The notes under the pieces: generated by a model
The model's input: the letters and a program-made list of their open reading frames with translations, nothing else
Database searches by the model: none
What the model was told of the DNA's origin: nothing
Shown: piece after piece, positions 1-5,013 of the stretch
Position numbering within the stretch: the stretch's first letter is position 1
Layout: the number at the start of each line of letters is the position of its first letter
NCBI GenBank assembly: GCA_009691925.1
Contig: SIAG01000317.1
Span: 1-5,013 of the forward strand
DNA from: Planctomycetaceae bacterium
GTDB lineage: Bacteria > Planctomycetota > Planctomycetia > Pirellulales > UBA1268
Direction of reading: 5' to 3'
Length of the DNA stretch: 5,013 nucleotides
Translations under genes and position numbers: made by a program

Positions 1-78
1 CCTTCCCTCCGGACTTCCGTCGCCTGGTCAATGATGCCGGTGACGGGTGCCCCATCCAGAGACTCCGAGGTGCATGTC
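1..78 (+). other. leader upstream of the metallopeptidase gene
   Basis: This stretch precedes the chosen start of the metallopeptidase gene. The same reading frame stays open to the window edge and has a tandem ATG at 31 and 34, so a longer N-terminus cannot be formally excluded. No ribosome binding site precedes position 31, and the extra residues look like no known signal. I see no convincing -35/-10 pair and no end of another gene here. Confidence 0.45.
67..70 (+). promoter_or_regulatory. ribosome binding site deciding the start at 79
   Basis: GAGG lies 8 bases upstream of the ATG at 79. The in-frame ATG codons at 31 and 34 have no comparable purine-rich site, so this decides the start in favour of 79. 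With that start the planctomycete export-type motif falls at residues 22-31, its usual distance from the N-terminus. Confidence 0.6.
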
Positions 79-1839
79 ATGTCGAGGAACCACCGCTCGT
101 TTTCCAACCAGAGTTCGTCGAAGCCGAGTCGGGATCTCGGGGTCGAGTCACTGGAAGCCCGGCAGTTGATGTGCGCCACCTGCCTAGCGCTCGATGCCTA
201 CCTCGCATCGATGGCCGGATCGGAGCAGGCCGACGGAGCGGCGACCGCTGAAGGGCTGTCGGCTCCCTCGGTGGCCCCGATTGATGTCGCGGCTGGTGAT
301 TCCGTGAGCCCCGCGGCCCAGACCGGCACGAAGTGCAGCTGCCCATTCTGCACCGGTACATCGGCGGCCCCTACCGTCGACGACCTGACCCTCGAGGCGA
401 ATGCCGGCGGGGGCAGCAACGGCCTGACACTCAATTCCTCCCCCGGATCGAAGTCTGGGGTCGCGCAGATTTGGGTGACCGCGCCGGCCTACGGGATCCG
501 CGGCAACAATGCGGTCTTCACCGTCAGCCTCGACCGGGCCCCCGGTGACACGCCCGTGACGCTCAAGTTCGCCACGAAGAACGGCGGAGCCGCGGCTGGC
601 AAGGACTTCGATGCCCGTAGCGGAACGCTGACGTTCAAGGGCAACGAAACGTTCAAGGAGATCTTCGTCCCGATCAGGGCCGACGCCCCGATCCGGGCGC
701 CGAAGCCATCCAACTTCTCCGTGGAGCTGACGTCGGCGACCAACGGCAAGATCGTCGGGGCGTCGTCGACGACCACGATCGTCAACGATCGTGCAGGCTT
801 CCAGATCGACATCAATTTCATCGGCAACGTGCCGTTGATCGTCCAGGGGGCGGCCAAGGCGGCGGTCAACAAGTGGCAGTCGGCAATCATCGCCGACCTC
901 CCGCCAGTCGTGGTCGGCGGCCGGTTCATCGACGACTTCCTCATGAATGTGCAGATGGGGTTGATTGGCGGCAGGAAGTCCGACGGTGAAAACGGCGTCC
1001 TCGCCAACGCCTGGCCGATGGACCCCAACGGCACCAAGCCGGCCATCCGCAGCACCGATCCCAATGGCAACCACACTGCCTATCTCGGCACGACCGGGAT
1101 CGATCCGGCCGATACTGGCTTCGCAAATCTGACCGCCGTTCTCACCCACGAGATGGGGCACGCCCTGGGGATCGGGAGCTTCTGGAATTACAAGACGTTT
1201 TTCAAGGACTTTCCTGATTTGAATCTCATTGCCGGAGCCAAAACCGACACACCGACCTACCTCGGTGCCAACGCGATCGCGCAGTATCAAAGCTACGGCA
1301 ATTCGGCGACGGCTGTGCCGTTGCAGCCCTACGTGCTCGGCCACTGGGATGAAAATTATCTCGGCAGCGAACTGATGACCCCGTACGCCGAAGAGGGGCG
1401 CAACCCCTTGAGCCGGGTCACGCTCGGTGCGCTCGCCGACCTCGGCTACACCGTCAACTATGGACGGGCCGAGTCGTTCACGCCGAATGGCCCGCTTTCC
1501 TCGACGGCGGGTGGGGGCCGCAGCGGCGGATCAGGGAGCGGCTCGTCGGGCGTCGCGGCGGAGATCCTCTGCGGCGGCTGGGGCGTCGTTGTGACGGGTC
1601 GCACGTCGACCCAGGCATCCACGCCGAACAGCCAGACCGGCGGCCAGGGGGGCACGTCGTCGGCCACCACGATCACGATCACGCCGACGACGCAGCAGCA
1701 GCCAGTGACGCCGAGTCGGCCCGCCACTGGGACGCGACAGTTCGTGGTCGTGCGGCAGGGGCAGGCACCGGTGACGGTGACGACGGCGGCAACGCTCCGG
1801 CCGTCGCAGGCGGCCGGGTTCGCCTCCTTCGGGAGCTGA
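79..1839 (+). CDS. exported leishmanolysin-like zinc metallopeptidase with Calx-beta domain
   Basis: Probable extracellular or cell-surface protease of 586 residues. Seen in order: a basic, Ser-rich N-terminus; VESLEARQLM at 22-31, resembling the planctomycete LExRxLL export-associated motif; a cysteine cluster (C32, C35, C86, C88, C91); a Calx-beta domain at about 130-238, with the typical SGTLTF...ETFKEIFVPI strand pair and ending TTTIVND; a peptidase domain at about 239-460; a Gly/Ser linker at about 475-492; and a Thr/Gln/Pro-rich tail. The peptidase has zinc ligands H357 and H361 with catalytic E358 (HEMGHALG), a third His H422 in GHWDENY, and Met-turn M433 in SELMTPY. It then reads NPLSRVTLGALADLGY, as in bacterial relatives of leishmanolysin (M8). 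The long spacing from the second to the third His is typical of M8 and unlike matrixins. The Calx-beta domain may bind calcium or serve adhesion (inference). The physiological substrate is unknown. No hydrophobic signal peptide of the classic kind is obvious. Confidence 0.92.
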   Translation: MSRNHRSFSNQSSSKPSRDLGVESLEARQLMCATCLALDAYLASMAGSEQADGAATAEGLSAPSVAPIDVAAGDSVSPAAQTGTKCSCPFCTGTSAAPTVDDLTLEANAGGGSNGLTLNSSPGSKSGVAQIWVTAPAYGIRGNNAVFTVSLDRAPGDTPVTLKFATKNGGAAAGKDFDARSGTLTFKGNETFKEIFVPIRADAPIRAPKPSNFSVELTSATNGKIVGASSTTTIVNDRAGFQIDINFIGNVPLIVQGAAKAAVNKWQSAIIADLPPVVVGGRFIDDFLMNVQMGLIGGRKSDGENGVLANAWPMDPNGTKPAIRSTDPNGNHTAYLGTTGIDPADTGFANLTAVLTHEMGHALGIGSFWNYKTFFKDFPDLNLIAGAKTDTPTYLGANAIAQYQSYGNSATAVPLQPYVLGHWDENYLGSELMTPYAEEGRNPLSRVTLGALADLGYTVNYGRAESFTPNGPLSSTAGGGRSGGSGSGSSGVAAEILCGGWGVVVTGRTSTQASTPNSQTGGQGGTSSATTITITPTTQQQPVTPSRPATGTRQFVVVRQGQAPVTVTTAATLRPSQAAGFASFGS

Positions 1840-1874
1840 GCCCAGCGATCGATCCGATCCGCGGCGTGCCGTCG

Positions 1875-3692
1875 TCAGGCCGCCGCCGACCGGGCCGGGG
1901 TCGGCAGCTTAAACAGCGCGAAGAGCTCGTCGACCGTCAGCCCTGTTTTCCCCGCTTCGGAGGGCTCGGACTGCGAGAGAATCAGCTCGGAGAGGTCGCG
2001 TTTCTTCCGCAGCACCTCGTCGATCCGCTCCTCGATGGTGTCGGCGGCGAGGTACCTGGTGACCGTGACGGCGCCGGCGGCGCCGATCCGGTGGGCCCGG
2101 TTCACCGCCTGATCTTCGACGGCCGGGTTCCACCAGCGGTCGAAGAGGAAGACGTACTGCGAGAACTGGAGATTGAGCCCGACGGCGCCGGCCCCGTAGG
2201 AGAGGAGAAGAACGGAGTGGCGGCGGGCGGTCTTGAACCGCTGGATCGTCTCGTCGCGGGCCGCCGTCGACATCCCGCCGTGGTACTGCAGCGCCCCGAA
2301 GGGCGTGAGCTCCTTCTCGAGCTTCCCGAGCGTCTCGACCCACTGGCTGAAGACCAGCGCCTTCCGGCCGCTAGCCTGGACCTCCTCGAGATCGGCCTTG
2401 AGGCAATCGAGCTTGGCACTCTCGCCGGAATGGGTGTCGAAATTGCAGACCTGCTTGAGCCGGAGGACGAGCTCGAAGACGTGGCTGATCGTCGCCGAGC
2501 GCCCCATCTCGGCCAGCCGGAGGACGCCATCCTCCTCGGCCTGCCGGTAGGTCTCGCGCTGTTCGGCCGTGAGCTCGATCCGTTCGTCGCGGTTGAGCCG
2601 CGGGGGGAGATCCTTCAGAACCTTGTCCTTCGTCCGGCGGAGGACATGGTCGGCCGCGGCGGCGCCGAGGGCCCGCGGTGACATCCGTTCGTCGAGGTGC
2701 CCCGGGGCGACGAACTCAAACAGCCCGACGATGTCGTCGGCCGAGTTCTCCACCGGGGTGCCGGTGAGGGCCCAGCTGCGGCGCCGCGACAGGGCGCAGA
2801 TAGCGTGGCTGGTCTGGCTGGCGGAGTTCTTGATCCGCTGCGCCTCGTCGAGGACGACGAGGTCGAACGAGGCCTTCAGTTCGGCAACGAGCTCCCGGTC
2901 GCGGACGACGCTCTCGTAGTTGGCGACCTTCACGGCGACATCCGCCAGGGCCCACTGCCAGCGACGTCGCTGCGGATCCCCCTCGATCACGGTCACCGGG
3001 ATCTCCGGAGCCCAGTCGCCGAACTCCCGCACCCAGTTCGACACCAGCCCCTTCGGACAGACGACGAGGACCCGACGGGCCTCGCCGGCGTGGATCAGGA
3101 GGCGGATCGAGGAGATCGCCTGCATCGACTTGCCCAGGCCCATCTCGTCGGCGAGGACGGCGGCGTGCCGCGGCATCAGAAACGCCATGCCTTCGAGCTG
3201 GAAAGGGAACGGCTGGCGGGGGAAATCGAGGTGGCAGGAGCGGAGGAGCGTTTCCAGGTCGGGCTGGAGAAGGAACCACAGCCGCTCTTCCATCCGCACG
3301 ACATCCCCGGGCGGGGCGATCCGCGTCCGTCCCGGCCGGGACGATTTCCCCGCGGCTGGCGCGGGGGCAGCCGGCGCTGGCACGGTGACCGGCTGGGGGA
3401 GGAAGGGCCGGGGGGGAGCGATGGGGGCGGGGCTGGCCAGCCGCGGGAAGCGGTAGCTCGAAACCTTCGGGGCGGCATCGAGGAGACCGATCGACGTCAC
3501 CGCCGGCGTCGTACCGGCCAACGGAAGCCGGAGCACGCGGGGCCTTGGCAGCGCTTCGATCGACAGGCGGGGTCGGATCGTCGCCGCCGCCAGCGCGAAG
3601 TCGGCGCACCGCAGGGCGTGGCTCCCGCCGCCTTTGGACGGAGTCGGCTCGGCGCCCCTCGACGGGGTGTCGCGTTCGCTTGACTGTGCCAT
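1875..3692 (-). CDS. SNF2-family DEAD/DEAH-box ATPase (helicase-like)
   Basis: Cytoplasmic SNF2-type ATPase of 605 residues, expected to use ATP hydrolysis to translocate on double-stranded DNA and remodel or displace bound proteins. Residues 1-130 are Pro/Ala-rich, low in complexity and probably disordered. RecA lobe 1 has a Q-like motif (FPFQLEGMAFL, about 162-172), Walker A DEMGLGKS (182-189, K188), motif Ia VVCPKGL (210-216), motif II DEAQ (282-285) and motif III LTGTP (309-313). Lobe 2 has KALVFSQW (444-451), motif V LLSYGAGAVGLNLQ (496-509) and motif VI DQAVNRAHRIG (527-537), followed by the TIEERI segment. No SWIM zinc finger or other accessory domain is visible. The segment between lobe 1 and the LRRTK motif is short compared with many SNF2 proteins. 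The start at 3692 is chosen for its ribosome binding site. An in-frame GTG at 3764 would add 24 residues but lacks support. It is probably co-transcribed with the small gene upstream. The precise cellular role is unknown. Confidence 0.93.
   Translation of the reverse strand: MAQSSERDTPSRGAEPTPSKGGGSHALRCADFALAAATIRPRLSIEALPRPRVLRLPLAGTTPAVTSIGLLDAAPKVSSYRFPRLASPAPIAPPRPFLPQPVTVPAPAAPAPAAGKSSRPGRTRIAPPGDVVRMEERLWFLLQPDLETLLRSCHLDFPRQPFPFQLEGMAFLMPRHAAVLADEMGLGKSMQAISSIRLLIHAGEARRVLVVCPKGLVSNWVREFGDWAPEIPVTVIEGDPQRRRWQWALADVAVKVANYESVVRDRELVAELKASFDLVVLDEAQRIKNSASQTSHAICALSRRRSWALTGTPVENSADDIVGLFEFVAPGHLDERMSPRALGAAAADHVLRRTKDKVLKDLPPRLNRDERIELTAEQRETYRQAEEDGVLRLAEMGRSATISHVFELVLRLKQVCNFDTHSGESAKLDCLKADLEEVQASGRKALVFSQWVETLGKLEKELTPFGALQYHGGMSTAARDETIQRFKTARRHSVLLLSYGAGAVGLNLQFSQYVFLFDRWWNPAVEDQAVNRAHRIGAAGAVTVTRYLAADTIEERIDEVLRKKRDLSELILSQSEPSEAGKTGLTVDELFALFKLPTPARSAAA
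1882..1908 (+). terminator. candidate hairpin terminator in the convergent junction
   Basis: GCCGACC (1885-1891) and GGTCGGC (1899-1905) form a perfect 7-bp stem around a 7-base loop. Two more pairs can form beyond one mismatch. It lies about 45 bases past the stop of the metallopeptidase gene and inside the last codons of the convergent SNF2 gene. No T-run follows on either strand, so an intrinsic terminator is only one option. The hairpin may also be a by-product of GC-rich coding sequence. The 35-base gap itself (1840-1874) has no better candidate. Confidence 0.3.
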
Positions 3693-3699
3693 GGCTGTT

Positions 3700-3706
3700 C
3701 CCTTCC
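3700..3706 (-). promoter_or_regulatory. ribosome binding site of the SNF2 gene
   Basis: On the minus strand GGAAGGG is followed by 7 bases and then ATG at 3692. This strong purine-rich site favours 3692 over the alternative GTG at 3764. It also lets the gene be translated on its own even if it is co-transcribed. Confidence 0.65.
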
Positions 3707-3725
3707 GCGTCCTGATCGAACGGTC

Positions 3726-3753
3726 CGGGGGTGTCCCCGTGACAGTGGCTGTC
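3726..3753 (-). repeat. two adjacent small hairpins between the unknown gene and the SNF2 gene
   Basis: Two perfect inverted repeats lie one base apart in the 75-base gap. GACAG and CTGTC form one around a 3-base loop (3741-3753). CGGGG and CCCCG form the other around a 4-base loop (3726-3739). On the minus-strand transcript they lie after the stop of the upstream gene and before the SNF2 ribosome binding site. They could slow RNA decay, partly terminate transcription or set the expression ratio of the two genes. No U-run follows either one. Short GC-rich stems arise easily by chance in this genome. Confidence 0.35.
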
Positions 3754-3767
3754 GCTCGGGCCACGGG

Positions 3768-4286
3768 TCAGTGCCGCTGGGCCTCGTCGATCGCCGCTCT
3801 AATCCGCTCGAACGGCTCGCTGAGGTCGACCGCACCGGCCAGGGCCGTGAGCCCTTCGATCAGACTGCCATGCCGGTCGGCCGGCAGGCTGACCGTCGTC
3901 GTGCCGAACCGCATGACGGCCTCGTCGCCGCTCGGTGCCGGCTGGGCCGAATCGGATCGGCGGACGAGCCCGACCGGCAGGGGCGTGTGCGGGCGAACAT
4001 GGAGAAGCGACTCGGCGTCGACGAGGACGGCCAGCGGGCGGGAGGTGGCTTCGCCGAGGAGATTGGCGCCGATCTGGCGGCCATGGAGATGGCCGGGGAG
4101 TGTCGCCCCGTAGAGGATTTGCTGCGCTCGCGACACCTTGACCGGCGTCGTGCAGTGGAACTCCAGCGGTCGTCCCGTGGCGTCAACGACGAGATAGCCA
4201 CCGAAAACACCGTGGGTGGGCGAATCGACGGTAGTGAGGAACCCGAAGGTCAGCGTAGCGTCGTTGGTTTCCACCGTTCCCCCCAT
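3768..4286 (-). CDS. small conserved-looking protein of unknown function upstream of the SNF2 gene
   Basis: A 172-residue, probably cytoplasmic protein with no signal peptide or membrane segment. I do not recognise a characterised family. It resembles, from memory, hypothetical proteins of planctomycetes. The conserved-looking core is residues 14-60: FGFLTTVDSPTHG, then GGYLVVDATGRPLEFHC (29-45), then TPVKVSRAQQILYG (47-60). The alternating hydrophobic pattern suggests a beta-rich fold. H44 and C45 are possible functional residues. The C-terminal 40 residues look helical. The ATG at 4286 fits where protein-like composition begins. A GTG at 4274, preceded by GGGGGGA, is a real alternative start giving 168 residues. 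The reading frame extends upstream to 4556, but that part is Arg/Pro-rich, not protein-like, and crosses the divergent control region. It lies 75 bases before the SNF2 gene on the same strand, so a shared transcript is likely. A role tied to the ATPase is inference only. Confidence 0.8.
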   Translation of the reverse strand: MGGTVETNDATLTFGFLTTVDSPTHGVFGGYLVVDATGRPLEFHCTTPVKVSRAQQILYGATLPGHLHGRQIGANLLGEATSRPLAVLVDAESLLHVRPHTPLPVGLVRRSDSAQPAPSGDEAVMRFGTTTVSLPADRHGSLIEGLTALAGAVDLSEPFERIRAAIDEAQRH

Positions 4287-4310
4287 GCCTTCGCCCGCCG
4301 TGAGGCGGTC

Positions 4311-4346
4311 GTTCCGCGGTTCGTCGGCCGCGGATCCGCAGGGAAC
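4311..4346. repeat. imperfect inverted repeat upstream of the minus-strand unknown gene
   Basis: GTTCCGCGG (4311-4319) pairs with CCGC (4336-4339) and GGAAC (4342-4346), giving 9 pairs with a 2-base bulge and a 16-base centre. It lies 25-60 bases upstream of the ATG at 4286. Next to it is a second stem, CCGCC/GGCGG with a 4-base loop (4295-4308). Together they could structure the 5' leader of the minus-strand transcript or mark a protein site. Chance formation in GC-rich DNA is possible. Confidence 0.3.
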
Positions 4347-4463
4347 CGGCTCCCCGCCCGCCCCTTGCATCGGGTGACGGGACGCGCCACTTGAGAGGCG
4401 GAAACGCTCCCCGGCCGCCCGAGGGGGACGGCGACCCCGCCGCCGTAGGCTGGGGAAACCCTG

Positions 4464-4516
4464 ATGGGAATCGGCCCCGCCCGGCCGAACGGGGGCCGGA
4501 GGACTACCATTCCCGT
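4464..4516. repeat. bipartite dyad upstream of the -10 box
   Basis: An outer arm ATGGGAAT (4464-4471) matches ATTCCCGT (4509-4516), 7 pairs plus one T-G wobble. An inner arm CGGCCCC (4472-4478) matches GGGGCCG (4492-4498) perfectly around a 13-base loop. The two arms abut on the left side and are split by 10 bases on the right. The dyad ends 9 bases before the TAGAAT box, so it overlaps where a -35 element would lie, as an operator would. An alternative inner pairing, CCGGCC (4481-4486) with GGCCGG (4494-4499), is also possible. Confidence 0.35.
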
Positions 4517-4525
4517 GGGCCTGGG

Positions 4526-4531
4526 TAGAAT
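4526..4531 (+). promoter_or_regulatory. candidate -10 box for the coiled-coil gene
   Basis: TAGAAT differs from the sigma-70 consensus TATAAT at one position and stands out in a GC-rich region. It would place transcription start near 4538, leaving a leader of about 33 bases before the ATG at 4571. No good -35 hexamer is found 16-18 bases upstream, so the promoter may depend on an activator or the match may be accidental. Confidence 0.4.
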
Positions 4532-4570
4532 CTTGGTCAATTGCCTCTTTTCCCATCGGCGGGCCGTGCC

Positions 4571-5013
4571 ATGAGCGATTTTCCCCCCGTGTTCACGCAA
4601 CTCGACATCTCCGCCAATTCGATCACCCCGGGCGGGGCCGCGCCCGACTCGCAGACACGGCATCTGCTCGGGGAATCGATCCTGCTGCAGCAGCGGCAGA
4701 TCGAGCTCCTCTCCCGCCAGTGCGAGTTGCTCACGGAGCTCGTCTCGCAGGTGTCGCTCCAGCAGCGGCAGCGGGCGGCGGAGCTCAAGGCCTGGAAGGA
4801 TGCCAATCCCGAGTTGGCCCGCTCCTGCCGACGGGCCGCCGAGTCGCTGGCCAAGGTGCACACCGAGTTCCTCGCCGGGGTGGCCACGGAAGCCTTTGAC
4901 AACGCCGAAAACCTTTCCGACAGCGAGTATGCCCTCGGTGAGTTCATCGATCGCTATGGCCCACGGCTCGCCCACTTCAACGGGGTGCTGCAGCTCTTCG
5001 CCCAACTTGGAAG
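4571..5013 (+). CDS. coiled-coil protein of unknown function, 3' end outside the window
   Basis: The reading frame is open from the ATG at 4571 to the window edge, giving 147 codons with no stop. The product is probably cytoplasmic, with no signal peptide or membrane segment. Residues 1-30 look unstructured. Residues about 32-75 are rich in Leu, Gln and Glu with a heptad-like pattern (for example QRQIELLSRQCELLTELV at 41-58), which indicates a coiled coil. A helical Ala/Glu/Arg-rich part follows, with KAWKDANPELARSCRRAAESL at about 73-93. The visible end is FIDRYGPRLAHFNGVLQLF (125-143). I do not know a function. From memory, similar WK-ANPELA...RFGPRLAHLNG proteins occur as conserved hypotheticals in planctomycetes. 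The ribosome binding site is weak (a GGCGGG stretch near 4558-4563). The start is supported by the onset of protein-like composition and by the -10-like box upstream. The longer reading frames on the opposite strand here are poor in protein character. Confidence 0.8.
   Translation, partial: MSDFPPVFTQLDISANSITPGGAAPDSQTRHLLGESILLQQRQIELLSRQCELLTELVSQVSLQQRQRAAELKAWKDANPELARSCRRAAESLAKVHTEFLAGVATEAFDNAENLSDSEYALGEFIDRYGPRLAHFNGVLQLFAQLG

Larger units (their letters stand above)
4287..4570. promoter_or_regulatory. divergent intergenic control region
   Basis: This 284-base gap separates the start codons of two divergent genes, so it should hold promoters for both. It contains inverted repeats at 4295-4308, 4311-4346 and 4464-4516, a short CGGCG/CGCCG stem at 4429-4442, and a -10-like TAGAAT at 4526-4531 facing the plus-strand gene. 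I found no clear promoter for the minus-strand gene. No small gene is convincing here, and no known riboswitch or tRNA was recognised. Confidence 0.55.

Noticed and set aside
184..1344. 386-codon minus-strand open frame opposite the metallopeptidase gene
   Set aside because: It is antisense to an unambiguous peptidase and Calx-beta coding sequence. Its Arg/Gly/Asp-rich product resembles no protein I know.
1504..1700. Possible tandem repeat or CRISPR-like array in the Gly/Ser and Thr/Gln-rich part of the peptidase gene
   Set aside because: The repeats are very short, irregular and in frame with a low-complexity protein tail. There are no regular spacers.
2835..2850. DEAQ in place of DEAH or DEGH in motif II of the SNF2 protein
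   Set aside because: To my knowledge DEAQ followed by IKN is common in bacterial SNF2 ATPases, so it is not a sign of an altered or dead enzyme.
1866..3683. Long plus-strand open frames (1866-2681 and 2697-3683) opposite the SNF2 gene
   Set aside because: They are antisense to a gene with clear SNF2 motifs. Their translations are Arg/Gly/Glu/Pro-rich with no recognisable domain, as expected of GC-rich antisense frames.
3693..3764. 24-residue N-terminal extension of the SNF2 protein from a GTG at 3764
   Set aside because: The ATG at 3692 has a strong ribosome binding site at ideal spacing. The extension covers the two small hairpins and has no domain content.
4452..4461. GGG-GAAA-CCC mini-hairpin suggesting a structured RNA or riboswitch
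   Set aside because: The stem is only 3 bp, and no surrounding helices match a riboswitch class I know.
4287..4556. 90-residue N-terminal extension of the small minus-strand protein
   Set aside because: The extension is Arg/Pro/Gly-rich without protein character, covers the whole divergent promoter region, and has no support from a ribosome binding site.
4250..5005. 251-codon minus-strand open frame opposite the coiled-coil gene
   Set aside because: The plus strand gives a more protein-like product with a heptad pattern. The minus-strand frame also runs through the whole intergenic region into the start of the small unknown gene.

Overview
The window looks like a GC-rich planctomycete chromosome, probably of the Pirellulales type. 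The main clue is the N-terminal VESLEARQLM motif of the first protein. It matches the short LExRxLL-type motif found near the start of many exported planctomycete proteins. Two further proteins resemble conserved planctomycete proteins of unknown function, but that resemblance is from memory and was not searched.

Layout: (1) 79-1839 (+) encodes a probably exported zinc metallopeptidase. It has a Calx-beta domain, a leishmanolysin-like (M8-type) metzincin domain with HEMGHALG, a distal HW and an ELM Met-turn, and a low-complexity C-terminal tail. (2) After a 35-bp convergent gap, 1875-3692 (-) encodes a compact SNF2-family ATPase with all the main helicase motifs. (3) 75 bp upstream of it on the same strand, 3768-4286 (-) encodes a small protein of unknown function. 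It is probably co-transcribed with the SNF2 gene, and the gap holds two adjacent small hairpins. (4) A 284-bp divergent intergenic region (4287-4570) holds several inverted repeats and a good -10-like box. (5) From 4571 (+) a coiled-coil protein of unknown function starts and runs off the window.

The peptidase acts outside the cytoplasm if the export signal is read correctly, and it has no visible link to the other genes. The SNF2 ATPase and its small upstream partner form a likely two-gene transcription unit. The divergent coiled-coil gene shares a control region with that unit. No tRNA, rRNA, CRISPR array, insertion sequence or phage gene was seen. Nothing in the window proves a new system. 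The best leads are the unknown protein paired with the SNF2 ATPase, the cysteine cluster in the peptidase pro-region, and the structured divergent promoter region.
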